This document shows, one piece after another, positions 22,951 through 31,361 of a stretch of DNA of 54,303 bases. Where the stretch lies: NCBI GenBank assembly GCA_041752455.1, contig JBGSWL010000063.1, positions 1 to 54,303 on the forward strand. Reading direction: 5' to 3'. This DNA comes from JBGSWL01 sp041752455. Lineage in GTDB: Bacteria > Pseudomonadota > Alphaproteobacteria > Rhizobiales > Rhizobiaceae. The translations under genes were made by a program, and so were the position numbers. Below the pieces are notes generated by a model, which saw only the letters and a program-made list of their open reading frames with translations, was not told the origin of the DNA and made no database searches. How positions within the stretch are numbered: position 1 is the stretch's first letter; each line of letters opens with the position of its first letter.

Positions 22951-25246
22951 GCGCGACAGGCCCTTCGGAATGCCGTCGCGTGAGGCGATTGCCGCCTTCA
23001 TTCGCGACAATCCGGAGCGGGCCACCAAGCGCGACATTGCCAAGGCCTTTGCCATCAAGGGCGACAATCGCGTCTTCCTGAAGCATCTTTTGGCGGAACT
23101 CGAAGCCGAGGGTCAGCTGGAAAAGCGCGGCAAGCGTCTCGCCTCGCCCGATGCCCTGCCCCCGGTAATGGTGCTGGAAGTGACGGGCCGCGACCGCGAC
23201 GGCGGCCTGATCGGCCGCCCTGTCGAATGGGATAGCGTTGAAAGCGGCGAAGCACCGCTGATGCGGCTGACGCTCGCGCGCAACGATCGCATGAACGTCA
23301 AGGTTCCGGCTGCCGGTGTCGGCGACCGGGTTCTGGCGCGCATCGGTTCCGTCCTTGCCGAAGATGGCACCCGCGAGGCGCGCATCATCAAGAAGCTGGA
23401 GCCGCGCAAGGCGGCAGCGCTCGGCGTCGTGCGCAAGACGGCGCGCGGCTTTCGCATCGAGCCGACCGAGCGAAGGCAGCCGGAAGTGGAAATAGACGCT
23501 GACCAGCTGAACGGCGCCAAGGCCGGCGATCTGGTCGAGGTCGAGGTCGCAAAGACCGGTCGTTACGGCCTGCCGCGCGGTCGCATCCTGTCGGTCATCG
23601 GTTCGCTGAAAAGCGAAAAGGCGGTGTCGATGATCGCCGTCCACGCCCATGACATCCCGCACATCTTCCCGGACGAGGTGATTGCCGAATCCGAAAGCGT
23701 CGAGGCTCCGGGCACGACTGATCGCGGCCGCGAAGACTGGCGCGACCTGCCGCTCCTCACGATCGACCCGGAAACCGCCAAAGACCACGACGATGCGGTA
23801 CACGGCATGCCCGATCCCGATCCGGCGAATCCCGGTGGCCAGATCGTCACGGTGGCGATTGCAGATGTCGCCTATTTCGTGCGGCCCGGCTCGGCGCTCG
23901 ACCGCGAAGCGCTGAAGCGTGGCAATTCGGTCTATTTTCCCGACCGGGTGATCCCGATGCTGCCCGAGCGGATTTCCAATGATCTCTGCTCGCTGCGCGA
24001 CAATGTCGACCGGCCGGCGCTGGCCGTGCGGATGGTGTTTGATGCGGGCGGACGCAAGATCAGCCACCGCTTCCACCGGATCATGATGCGCAGCCATGCC
24101 AAGCTCTCCTACGAGCAGGCACAAGCTGCGATCGATGGCGCAACCGATGCGACGACCGCGCCGATCCTCGAGACGATCCTGAAGCCGCTCTGGGCCGCCT
24201 ATGGCGTGTTGCTGAAGGGTCGCTTGTCCCGCGAACCGCTGGAACTCGACATCCCCGAGCGCAAGATCCTTTTGACGGCGGAAGGCACGGTCGACCGCGT
24301 TGTCGTCCCGCCGCGCCTTGATGCCCACAAGCTGATCGAAGAATGCATGATCCAAGCCAATGTGGCCGCAGCCGAGAGCCTGGAAGCCAAGCGGCAGATG
24401 CTGGTCTTTCGGGTTCACGACACGCCGGCCCTCGCGCGGCAGGAAACCCTGCGCGAGTTCCTGAAGACGCTCGACATCCCGCTGGCGCGCGGCGCGCAGC
24501 TGCGCCCGTCGGCGTTCAATGCCATTCTGGCCAAGGTCAAGGATACCGACCACGCGGAACTGGTGGCCGGCGTCGTGCTGCGCAGCCAGGCGCAAGCGGA
24601 ATATTCACCGGACAATTACGGACACTTCGGCCTCAACCTGCAGCGCTATGCCCATTTCACGTCGCCAATCCGGCGCTATGCGGACCTGATCGTGCACCGC
24701 GCGCTGATCCGTGCGCTGAACCTCGGCAATAGCGGCGACGGCCTGCCCGACGTCGACATTGATCGTCTGCGCGAGATTGCCGGCATGATCTCGGCGGCCG
24801 AGCGCCGCGCGGTCAATGCCGAGCGCGATACCGTCGACCGGCTGATTGCCGAGCACCTGTCGGACAAGGTCGGCGAAACTTTCCCCGGCCGGGTTTCGGG
24901 CATGGCATCGGCAGGCCTGTTCATCCTGCTGCCCGCCTATGGCGCCGACGGCTTCGTTCCAGCCTCGACCTTAGGCGATGAGTATTTCCGCCACGATGAA
25001 GTGCTGCATGCCATGGTTGGCGAGCGCACCGGTACCGGCTGGCGGCTTGGCGACAGCGTGGAAGTCAAGATTGCGGAAGTCCAGGCGCTTGCCGGTTCGA
25101 TGCGCTTTGAAATGATGTCGGAACCGCGCGACATTGAAAAAGGCCTGACATCGCGCCACAAGGCGCGCACGGGCGCAAAACGGGCCGGTATTGCCGCCCA
25201 TTCCATCGCCCGCAAAGGCGGCGACCGGGCGCGCAGGCGCAAGTGA
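22943..25246 (+). CDS. rnr: Ribonuclease R
   Basis: A 767-residue 3'-5' exoribonuclease of the RNB family that degrades structured RNA. An N-terminal winged helix (PSREAIAAFIRDNPERATKRDIAKAF, in part) is followed by cold-shock OB domains. The RNB catalytic site is LTIDPETAKDHDDAVHG (about 270-287), with NSVYFPDRVIPMLPERISN and the HFTSPIRRYADLIVHR block. An S1 domain (about 645-725) and a basic tail (KGGDRARRRK) follow. ATG 22943 overlaps the end of topA by 8 bp, indicating coupling. topA-rnr-DUF983-NUDIX form one transcription unit. Confidence 0.97.
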   Translation: MAKRDRPFGMPSREAIAAFIRDNPERATKRDIAKAFAIKGDNRVFLKHLLAELEAEGQLEKRGKRLASPDALPPVMVLEVTGRDRDGGLIGRPVEWDSVESGEAPLMRLTLARNDRMNVKVPAAGVGDRVLARIGSVLAEDGTREARIIKKLEPRKAAALGVVRKTARGFRIEPTERRQPEVEIDADQLNGAKAGDLVEVEVAKTGRYGLPRGRILSVIGSLKSEKAVSMIAVHAHDIPHIFPDEVIAESESVEAPGTTDRGREDWRDLPLLTIDPETAKDHDDAVHGMPDPDPANPGGQIVTVAIADVAYFVRPGSALDREALKRGNSVYFPDRVIPMLPERISNDLCSLRDNVDRPALAVRMVFDAGGRKISHRFHRIMMRSHAKLSYEQAQAAIDGATDATTAPILETILKPLWAAYGVLLKGRLSREPLELDIPERKILLTAEGTVDRVVVPPRLDAHKLIEECMIQANVAAAESLEAKRQMLVFRVHDTPALARQETLREFLKTLDIPLARGAQLRPSAFNAILAKVKDTDHAELVAGVVLRSQAQAEYSPDNYGHFGLNLQRYAHFTSPIRRYADLIVHRALIRALNLGNSGDGLPDVDIDRLREIAGMISAAERRAVNAERDTVDRLIAEHLSDKVGETFPGRVSGMASAGLFILLPAYGADGFVPASTLGDEYFRHDEVLHAMVGERTGTGWRLGDSVEVKIAEVQALAGSMRFEMMSEPRDIEKGLTSRHKARTGAKRAGIAAHSIARKGGDRARRRK

Positions 25247-25265
25247 CCGGCCAAGGAGAAGACAG

Positions 25266-25721
25266 ATGACTGACGTGACCTCCGAACCACAGGTTTTCGG
25301 CCTTGCTACTGAAGAGCGCAGGCCCTTGATCCCGGCGGTGGCGCGCGGACTGGTCGGCCACTGCCCATCCTGCGGCAAAGGCCACCTGTTTTCCGGATTT
25401 GCCGCGACGGTGCGCCAGTGCGATGTCTGCGGCGAGGAAATCTACCATCATCGCGCCGATGATTTTCCAGCCTATATCAACATCTTCATCACCGGCCATA
25501 TCATCGTCGGCGGGTTTCTTCTGGCCGAACGCGTCACCAACTGGTCGTCCTGGACGCATCTGGCGATGTGGGTCCCGCTGACGCTGATCATGGCGGTTGT
25601 GCTCATCCGCCCGATCAAGGGTGCGGTGATTGGCCTGCAATGGGCCAACCGGATGCATGGCTTTGGCGGTGAAGACGACAAGGTCGCCGACCCGGATATC
25701 GATCCGGCCACGCACGGATGA
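25266..25721 (+). CDS. DUF983 family membrane protein
   Basis: A 151-residue protein with a rubredoxin-like cysteine pair set (CPSCGKGHLF and CDVCGEE, residues about 39-68) followed by DDFPAYINIFITGHIIVG, leading into two membrane segments and LIRPIKGAVIGLQWANRMHG. This is the DUF983 pattern, common downstream of rnr in alphaproteobacteria. The four Cys probably hold zinc; the role is unknown. GGAGAAGACAG precedes ATG 25266, which decides the start. The stop overlaps the NUDIX start by 4 bp. Confidence 0.93.
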   Translation: MTDVTSEPQVFGLATEERRPLIPAVARGLVGHCPSCGKGHLFSGFAATVRQCDVCGEEIYHHRADDFPAYINIFITGHIIVGGFLLAERVTNWSSWTHLAMWVPLTLIMAVVLIRPIKGAVIGLQWANRMHGFGGEDDKVADPDIDPATHG

Positions 25722-26404
25722 ACCGCCAGGCACCCGGCACCACCTGGGGGCCGAGCGACAGCGAACGATCAAGGGCTACGCCGCAGACAGTGCGCCACGC
25801 AGCGTCATTGGTGCTGGCGACAAGACCCACCGACAACGACGATTGGCGTTTCCTGATGGGCAGGCGCGCCGCCAGCCAGACATTTCTGGCCGGGTATTTC
25901 GTCTTTCCCGGCGGGCGTTTGGAAGCAACTGACAAGCCGATATCCCCTTCCCCGCTTCCGGAGACCGATGCCGCAAAGATGGCCGCATGCAGCGGATCGC
26001 GCGGCACGCTCCGCCTCGGCCATCGACTTGCGGCCTGCGCCCTTCGCGAAACCCGCGAAGAGACGGGCTTTGATCTGGCAACCACCGGCCTTGCCTTGCG
26101 CTATCTGGCGCGCGCCGTCACCCCGCCGCGCACGATCCGCCGCTATGACACGCGGTTCTTCATCGGCAGAATCAGTGATCCGGATCTGGCGGCGCGTGTC
26201 GCCCATGACTTGCCGGACGGCGAACTTGATGAAATCGGCTGGTATCGCGCCACTGATCTGCCCGAAAGGGCGGTGATGCGCATCACCAGCCTGATCCTCG
26301 ACCATGCGTTTGGGCGCCTTGCGAGCGACCCGGACCTTTCGGACGTGCGGCAAGTGCCGTGCCACCGTTTCGTTGCCGGCAAACCGGTCGTGATCATGGA
26401 GTAG
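25718..26404 (+). CDS. NUDIX hydrolase
   Basis: A 228-residue NUDIX protein. The Nudix box reads around GHRLAACALRETREETGFDL, with the REtrEEtG core that binds metal. Before it comes FLAGYFVFPGGRLEATD, the usual strand ahead of the box, and after it ARAVTPPRTIRRYDTRFFIG, the pattern of the larger NUDT7/NUDT19-like acyl-CoA or ADP-ribose-type hydrolases. An insertion of about 30 residues separates FPGGR from the box, as in that group. The substrate is not decidable. Translationally coupled to DUF983 (ATGA). Confidence 0.9.
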   Translation: MNRQAPGTTWGPSDSERSRATPQTVRHAASLVLATRPTDNDDWRFLMGRRAASQTFLAGYFVFPGGRLEATDKPISPSPLPETDAAKMAACSGSRGTLRLGHRLAACALRETREETGFDLATTGLALRYLARAVTPPRTIRRYDTRFFIGRISDPDLAARVAHDLPDGELDEIGWYRATDLPERAVMRITSLILDHAFGRLASDPDLSDVRQVPCHRFVAGKPVVIME

Positions 26405-26407
26405 CGC

Positions 26408-26435
26408 TTGACATTTGGGGGTTTCTGCGTAGTTT
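26408..26435 (+). promoter_or_regulatory. Possible promoter for rpmG
   Basis: Perfect TTGACA at 26408-26413 (within CTTGACA), a 16-nt spacer and TAGTTT at 26430-26435, a weak -10. It begins 4 bp after the NUDIX stop. The start of transcription would be near 26442, directly in front of a hairpin-plus-T-run. Confidence 0.4.
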
Positions 26436-26445
26436 CCCGCCAACT

Positions 26446-26480
26446 CCGGTCGGCGGACCTCCGCGTACCGGTCTTTTTTT
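26446..26480 (+). terminator. Hairpin with T-run ahead of rpmG: terminator of the topA operon or rpmG attenuator
   Basis: CCGGT-cg-GCGGA pairs with TCCGC-gt-ACCGG around a 2-base loop (a 2x2 internal mismatch in the stem) and is followed by TC and seven Ts. It ends 24 bp before the rpmG ATG. It can end the topA-rnr-DUF983-NUDIX transcript or, if the promoter at 26408 is real, act as a leader attenuator. Confidence 0.7.
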
Positions 26481-26504
26481 ATTCAAACGACAGGTGTCCG
26501 TCCC

Positions 26505-26672
26505 ATGGCAAAAGCCGTAACCATCAAGATCAAGCTGCTGTCCACGGCAGACACCGGCTTCTTCTACGTCGCCAAGAAAAACAGCCGCACGATGACCGAG
26601 AAGATGACGATGCGCAAATACGACCCGGTCGTTCGCAAGCACGTCGACTTCAAGGAAACCAAGATCAAGTAA
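26505..26672 (+). CDS. rpmG: 50S ribosomal protein L33
   Basis: A 55-residue protein, the standard L33 length, with the family pattern MAKAVTIKIKLLSTADTGFF, YVAKKNSRTMTEKMTMRKYDP and KHVDFKETKIK. There are no cysteines, so it is the zinc-independent (C-minus) form usual in alphaproteobacteria. It is a peripheral 50S protein near the E site. It stands alone between its own possible promoter/hairpin and a bidirectional terminator at 26698-26727. It is easily missed because of its size. Confidence 0.97.
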   Translation: MAKAVTIKIKLLSTADTGFFYVAKKNSRTMTEKMTMRKYDPVVRKHVDFKETKIK

Positions 26673-26697
26673 TTGCCAAGGCAATTGCCAAAAACCA

Positions 26698-26727
26698 AAG
26701 CCGCGGAACAAGTTCCGCGGCTTTTTT
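26698..26727. terminator. Bidirectional Rho-independent terminator between rpmG and pleD
   Basis: Stem AAGCCGCGGAAC / GTTCCGCGGCTT with an AA turn, followed on plus by TTTTTTC and on minus by TTTGGTTTTT. It serves rpmG (+) and pleD (-), which converge here. Confidence 0.88.
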
Positions 26728-26755
26728 CATTCGACGCATGAGGCTTTTGCCGACG

Positions 26756-28138
26756 TCACGCCGCCTTGGCGATGACCTTGTTGCGGCCAGACGCTTTGGC
26801 TTCGTAAAGCGCCGTATCGGCCTTCTTCAGAAGCGCTGCCGCATCCTCGTCCGATCCGTTGACGAGCGTTGCAACGCCAATCGACGTGGTGACCGCGAGC
26901 CGGTTGGCGCTGTCGCGTCCGACCTTGAACAGCTTGTCCTCGACATCGGCGCGCAAGCGCTCTGCCACTTCTGCCGCCATCATCGCTGACGTGTCGGGCA
27001 TCACGATCACGAACTCTTCGCCGCCATAGCGGCAGACCAGATCCATGCCGCGCACCTGCTGGCGAAGCCTTGCCGCAAATTCGCGCAGCACATCATCGCC
27101 GCCATCATGGCCATGCGTGTCGTTGACCTTCTTGAAATGGTCGATGTCGGTGATCAGCAGCGACAGGGCGCGGTCGCGCCGATGCGCGCGTTCGACGAGC
27201 TGGGTCAGATGCGCATCAAGATAGCGGCGGTTGTGCAGACCCGTCAGGCCATCTGTGACTGCCAGCTCAATCGATTCGGCGACATTGGAACGAAGGCCAT
27301 CATGGTAGTGCTTGCGGCGCACCTGCGTGCGCAGACGCGCCAGGAATTCGTTCGGATCGACCGGGCGAATGACGTAGTCGTTGACGCCAAGGTCAAGGGC
27401 GCGGGCGATCAGCGCATCATTTTCTGTATCCGAAACGAGGATGATCGGCAGAAACCGCGTGCGCTCCAGCGACCGTAATTGCGAGACAAGCCGCAGCGGA
27501 TCGAAATTGGCGAAGTCGGCCGAAACGATCACGCAGTCGAAGCGGCCCTCGGCCGCGGCGAGCAACCCGTCCTGCGGCGCCGGAACATGGTGCACGCGGG
27601 CATGGCCGCGCAGGATCGAGCCGAACCGCTCGAAGACCGAGACACGTTCGTCGACCAGCAGAACTTCGGGGCGCTTGCCGTCTTCATCGGCGCCACGACG
27701 GCCGAGCAGTTCCTCGATGGCGATGTCGCGGGTTGTCACCGCCCGCAGGCGCAGTTCGTCGGTCAGCATCTTGAGGCGGACGAGGCTCTTGACGCGCGCG
27801 AGCAGTTGCATCTCGTTGACCGGCTTGGTCAGAAAGTCATCAGCGCCGGCTTTCAAGCCGCGCACCCGGTCTTCCATCTGGTCCAGCGCAGTGACCATGA
27901 CGACCGGCACATGCGTGGTTGCGGGATTGGCCTTGATGCGTTCGCAGACCGTGAAACCATCGATGCCCGGCATCATGATGTCGAGCAGCACGATGTCGAC
28001 CGGCTCCTTGGCGAGGATGGCGAGCGCCTTTTCCCCGTCCAGTGCAGTCGTGACATCGTAGTATTCTTGCGTCAGGCGCGTGTCGAGCAGGTCCAGATTC
28101 ATCTGGTTGTCGTCGACGACGAGGATGCGTGCGGTCAT
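26756..28138 (-). CDS. pleD: PleD family response regulator with GGDEF diguanylate cyclase
   Basis: A 460-residue REC-REC-GGDEF protein with the layout of Caulobacter PleD, which makes cyclic di-GMP at the differentiating cell pole. REC1 has the phosphoacceptor Asp53 (LLDIMMPGIDG) with DD at 9-10 and Lys105. In REC2 the matching position is Ser206 (VIVSAD), so it is an adaptor receiver, as in PleD. The cyclase motif GGEEF is at 372-376, preceded by the inhibitory I-site R363-x-x-D366, so product feedback is expected. It follows divK by 35 bp on the same strand; DivK and PleD share the PleC/DivJ kinase system in this class. Confidence 0.95.
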   Translation of the reverse strand: MTARILVVDDNQMNLDLLDTRLTQEYYDVTTALDGEKALAILAKEPVDIVLLDIMMPGIDGFTVCERIKANPATTHVPVVMVTALDQMEDRVRGLKAGADDFLTKPVNEMQLLARVKSLVRLKMLTDELRLRAVTTRDIAIEELLGRRGADEDGKRPEVLLVDERVSVFERFGSILRGHARVHHVPAPQDGLLAAAEGRFDCVIVSADFANFDPLRLVSQLRSLERTRFLPIILVSDTENDALIARALDLGVNDYVIRPVDPNEFLARLRTQVRRKHYHDGLRSNVAESIELAVTDGLTGLHNRRYLDAHLTQLVERAHRRDRALSLLITDIDHFKKVNDTHGHDGGDDVLREFAARLRQQVRGMDLVCRYGGEEFVIVMPDTSAMMAAEVAERLRADVEDKLFKVGRDSANRLAVTTSIGVATLVNGSDEDAAALLKKADTALYEAKASGRNKVIAKAA

Positions 28139-28173
28139 GTCGGTCCACCCATTACGAAGCCGGAGGACAGGCC

Positions 28174-28545
28174 TCAGGCGTCGCCAAGATACGACCGAAT
28201 GGTTTCGATAAATTTAGGAACCGAAATCGGCTTGGAGATATAGCCTTCGCAACCGCCCTGGCGGATGCGCTCCTCGTCGCCTTTCATGGCGAACGCGGTC
28301 ACGGCAATCACCGGGATCTTGTGCAGGTCATTGTCGTCCTTGAGCCACTTGGTGACTTCGAGGCCGGAGACTTCGGGCAGTTGGATGTCCATCAGGATCA
28401 GGTCCGGGCGATGGGCACGGGCGAGATCGAGCGCTTCAAGGCCGTTGCGCGTGCGCACGGTCTCGTAGCCGGAGGCTTCGATGATGTCGCGGAACAGCTT
28501 CATGTTCAGCTCGTTGTCCTCGACAATCATGACGGTCTTGGCCAT
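28174..28545 (-). CDS. divK: Single-domain response regulator DivK
   Basis: A 123-residue stand-alone receiver. The acidic pair E9-D10, phosphoacceptor Asp53 (LILMDIQLPEVSGLEVTKWL), Thr83 (AVTAFAMKGDEERI) and Lys105 (YISKPIS) match DivK position for position. DivK controls the essential CckA-CtrA cell-cycle pathway through DivL and is phosphorylated by DivJ/PleC-type kinases. GAGGGGGTGAT precedes ATG 28545; longer in-frame versions would run into the divergent DUF3572 gene and are not real. First gene of the divK-pleD unit. Confidence 0.97.
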   Translation of the reverse strand: MAKTVMIVEDNELNMKLFRDIIEASGYETVRTRNGLEALDLARAHRPDLILMDIQLPEVSGLEVTKWLKDDNDLHKIPVIAVTAFAMKGDEERIRQGGCEGYISKPISVPKFIETIRSYLGDA

Positions 28546-28666
28546 ATCACCCCCTCGGCGCACGACGGTTCCTGCATCTGGAGAATCGCCTGCAGCGCTT
28601 GAATAGTGCCCGTTGACCGGGCCCATTGGCCATAGCGTGATTTCATTGAAAAAGAGCGAAGCTTCC

Positions 28667-28969
28667 ATGAGCAAATCCGAACAGATGAATGGCGATGCGG
28701 CCTCGCTTGCCATTGCGGCCCTGTCGTGGATTGCGGCGGACGGCGAACAGATGAGCCGGTTCATGGCGCTGACCGGCATCGAACCGGCCCATATTCGCGG
28801 CGCTGCCGGCGAGCCGGGATTTCTGGCCGGCGTGCTCGACTTTCTTTTGTCACACGAGCCGACGCTGCTGCGGTTTTGCGACGACAACGACGTTGCTCCG
28901 GCAACCATCGCGCGCGCCAGCCTGACGCTTGGCGGCGCGGTGCCGGGACCTGGCGATTTCACCGGTTGA
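28667..28969 (+). CDS. DUF3572 family protein
   Basis: A 100-residue soluble helical protein with the DUF3572 pattern: AASLAIAALSWIAADGEQMS, then RFMALTGIEPAHIRGAA, EPGFLAGVLDFLLSHEPTLL and FCDDNDVAPATIARA, ending in GGAVPGPGDFTG. This family is widespread in alphaproteobacteria and typically sits between divK and dinB, as here. Its function is unknown. ATG 28667 gives the family N-terminus. It is divergent from divK and 49 bp upstream of dinB. Confidence 0.92.
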   Translation: MSKSEQMNGDAASLAIAALSWIAADGEQMSRFMALTGIEPAHIRGAAGEPGFLAGVLDFLLSHEPTLLRFCDDNDVAPATIARASLTLGGAVPGPGDFTG

Positions 28970-29018
28970 GACCACGAGGGTCTCGCGCCCGGCGAGATGG
29001 CGTGACACCATCGCTGAC

Positions 29019-30368
29019 ATGAGTCATGAGCCAGATGCGCCTTCCGGCTTTTGCCGCGACTGCCTGACGCCCGTTGCCGGGCAGGATCGTCGCTGCCGCG
29101 CGTGCGGCAGTCCGCGTGTGGTGCGCCATGGCGAACTGGACGGGCTATCGATTGCCCATGTCGATTGCGATGCCTTCTATGCCTCGGTGGAAAAACGCGA
29201 CCGGCCGGAACTTGCCGACAAACCGGTGATCATCGGCGGCGGGCAGCGCGGTGTCGTCTCGACGGCATGTTATGTGGCGCGCATCCACGGTGTGCGCTCG
29301 GCGATGCCGATGTTCAAGGCGCTGGCCGCCTGCCCTGAAGCCGTCGTCATCAAGCCGAACATGGAAAAATATGCGCGGGTCGGGCGCGAGGTGCGCCAGA
29401 TGATGGAGGCGCTGACGCCATTGGTCGAGCCGATCTCGATCGACGAGGCCTTTCTCGATCTGACCGGGACCGAGCTTGTGCATCGCGACAGTCCGGCGCG
29501 CACCTTGGCACGCTTTGCCAAGCGCGTGGAAAAGGAAATCGGCATCACGGTTTCGGTCGGGCTGTCCTATTGCAAGTTCCTCGCCAAGGTTGCCTCCGAC
29601 CTGGAAAAGCCGCGCGGGTTCTCGGTGATCGGCCGGGCGGAAGCCTTGGCGTTTCTGGCCGCCCGTCCGGTGACGACGATCTGGGGCGTCGGCAAGGCGT
29701 TTGAAGCAACGCTTGCGCGCGACGGCATCACGACGATCGGCCAGCTTCAGACAATGGATGAAACGCTGTTGATGAAGCGCTACGGCACGATGGGCCGCAG
29801 GCTCCATTTTCTGTCGCGCGGGCAGGACACGCGAACGGTCGAGCCGGTCAGCGAGATCAAGAGCGTCAGCCTCGAAACGACGTTCAACGACGATCATGCC
29901 GACGCCGAGACGCTCGTACCGGTGTTGCGGGCGCTGTCTGAAAAAGTGGCGGCGCGGCTGAAGGCAAAGGACATTGCCGGGCGGACTGTCGTCCTCAAGC
30001 TGAAGGACAAGCAATTCCGCTCGCTGACGCGCAACCGGCAACTGGCCGACCCGACGCAACTGGCGGACCGGATTTTCCGCACCGCCCTGCCCTTGCTGGA
30101 GGCTGAACTCGATGGCACGCAGTATCGCCTGATCGGTGTTGGCGTTGCCGATCTTTCAAGCGGTGCGAGCGCCGACCCGGCCGATCTTGTCGATGTTCAA
30201 GGCGCACGGCGTGCAAAAGCCGAACGGGCGATCGATACCCTGCGCGGCAAGTTCGGCGAGAAAAGCGTCGAGACCGGCTACACCTTCGGCAAGGGCGATC
30301 GTGGCAAAGGCGATCGCGACAAGGAACGGCGCGACAAACCGCACTGGGACCTGCCCGATGAGCGATGA
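29019..30368 (+). CDS. dinB: DNA polymerase IV with an N-terminal zinc ribbon
   Basis: A 449-residue Y-family translesion polymerase. Residues 1-35 form a zinc-ribbon-like extension (FCRDCLTP ... RRCRACGSP; Cys 12, 15, 26, 29) absent from E. coli DinB. The palm has IAHVDCDAFYASVE (Asp49, Asp51) and the second acidic pair in PISIDEAFLDLTG. KFLAKVASDLEKPRG, a helix-hairpin-helix thumb (TTIWGVGKAFEATLARDG) and the little-finger domain follow. The tail is basic and repeat-like (KGDRGKGDRDKERRDK). ATG 29019 keeps the Cys ribbon; I see no SOS box directly upstream. It overlaps the YaiI gene by 11 bp. Confidence 0.95.
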   Translation: MSHEPDAPSGFCRDCLTPVAGQDRRCRACGSPRVVRHGELDGLSIAHVDCDAFYASVEKRDRPELADKPVIIGGGQRGVVSTACYVARIHGVRSAMPMFKALAACPEAVVIKPNMEKYARVGREVRQMMEALTPLVEPISIDEAFLDLTGTELVHRDSPARTLARFAKRVEKEIGITVSVGLSYCKFLAKVASDLEKPRGFSVIGRAEALAFLAARPVTTIWGVGKAFEATLARDGITTIGQLQTMDETLLMKRYGTMGRRLHFLSRGQDTRTVEPVSEIKSVSLETTFNDDHADAETLVPVLRALSEKVAARLKAKDIAGRTVVLKLKDKQFRSLTRNRQLADPTQLADRIFRTALPLLEAELDGTQYRLIGVGVADLSSGASADPADLVDVQGARRAKAERAIDTLRGKFGEKSVETGYTFGKGDRGKGDRDKERRDKPHWDLPDER

Positions 30369-30828
30369 AAAGCCGGTCATCCTGGTCGATGCGGATGCCT
30401 GCCCGGTCAAGGACGAGATCTACAAGGTCGCTGAGCGCCACGGCATCGATGTGCTGCTCGTCGCCAATTCGTGGATGCGCATTCCGCGCGAACCGTTCAT
30501 CCGCATGGAAGTGGTCTCCGACGGCTTTGATGCCGCCGACGACCGGATCGTCGAACTGGCCGGGCGGCATACGATTGTTGTGACCACCGACATCCTTCTG
30601 GCGGAACGCGCGCTTGGCGCTGGCGCAATGGCGATTTCCGCCAAGGGTGTGCCGTTTACCGCCGATTCCATCGGCGCGCAGGTTGCGGTGCGCGCCATCA
30701 TGGCGGATCTGCGCTCCGGGGTCGCCAACCAGACCATCGGCGGTCCGGCGCCCTTCACAAAGGCGGACCGTTCGCGGTTTCTTCAGGCGCTGGACACAAT
30801 GGTCAGGCGGCTCCTCAGGGGCGCGTGA
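30358..30828 (+). CDS. YaiI/YqxD (DUF188) family protein
   Basis: A 156-residue protein of the UPF0178/DUF188 family. ILVDADACPVKDEIYKVAERHG is at the N-terminus, VVSDGFDAADDRIVELAG in the middle, then VTTDILLAERALGAGAMAIS with the conserved TxDIxLA motif. The family has a PIN-like acidic site (Asp in VDADACP, SDGFDAADD, TTDI) and may be a nuclease, which is unproven. Start at 30358, overlapping dinB by 11 bp, so the two are co-translated. Its end overlaps the convergent rhodanese gene by 14 bp. Confidence 0.93.
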   Translation: MSDEKPVILVDADACPVKDEIYKVAERHGIDVLLVANSWMRIPREPFIRMEVVSDGFDAADDRIVELAGRHTIVVTTDILLAERALGAGAMAISAKGVPFTADSIGAQVAVRAIMADLRSGVANQTIGGPAPFTKADRSRFLQALDTMVRRLLRGA

Positions 30829-31216
30829 CTGGCAGGCCCTCTGCAATCCAGCCCTTAACTGTGCGGCTTCCGGCCATGCCGCCAACCACATCCACCACAC
30901 TCTGCAAGCCGGCCTTGCGCAACTGGCCATACAGCCAGGACGACCGATTGCCTGTCCGGCAGATCAGCGCGACCGGCTTTCCCGGGTTTTCGGCAACCAC
31001 TTTTTGCAGGCCCTCGATGAAGGCCGGGCTTGTCATGTCGAGCGGGATGGCCTGTTCGGCAACGCCGGTTTCCTTCCATTCCGGTGGCGTGCGGATATCG
31101 ACAAGGACGATTTCGCCGCGACCCAGTGCATCGTGTGCTTCGCGCGGGGTCATTTCCGAGGCCATGGCGGGAAAGACGAGGGCAAGCAGAACGCTTACAG
31201 TCAGGCCAAGGCGCAT
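30815..31216 (-). CDS. Secreted rhodanese-like domain protein
   Basis: A 133-residue protein: signal peptide (MRLGLTVSVLLALVFPAMAS) then one rhodanese domain with EIVLVDIRTPPEWKETG and the active-site loop ICRTGNRS, where Cys86 would carry a persulfide. Rhodanese domains move sulfur from thiosulfate or act as redox or phosphatase-like modules; here the domain acts in the periplasm. ATG 31216 is fixed by GGAG 7 nt upstream and by the signal peptide. The upstream region contains TTGACA and a TTGTT-N5-AACAA palindrome on minus. Confidence 0.9.
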   Translation of the reverse strand: MRLGLTVSVLLALVFPAMASEMTPREAHDALGRGEIVLVDIRTPPEWKETGVAEQAIPLDMTSPAFIEGLQKVVAENPGKPVALICRTGNRSSWLYGQLRKAGLQSVVDVVGGMAGSRTVKGWIAEGLPVTRP

Positions 31217-31361
31217 AACTGGCTCCGGGAACAGGCCGTTGCTCACTATTGGACCATCGTGGCAAAGGCCATGTGACGAATGGACACGAGCGCAATAGCA
31301 ACGGTTTGTTTGGCGAACAATGTCAAAATGATCCGCCAAAGCCAAGCTGACGGGAATGTGA

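Noticed and set aside
28546..28666. A CtrA site (TTAA-N7-TTAA) in the divK promoter region
   Set aside because: No TTAA sequence is present between divK and the DUF3572 gene.
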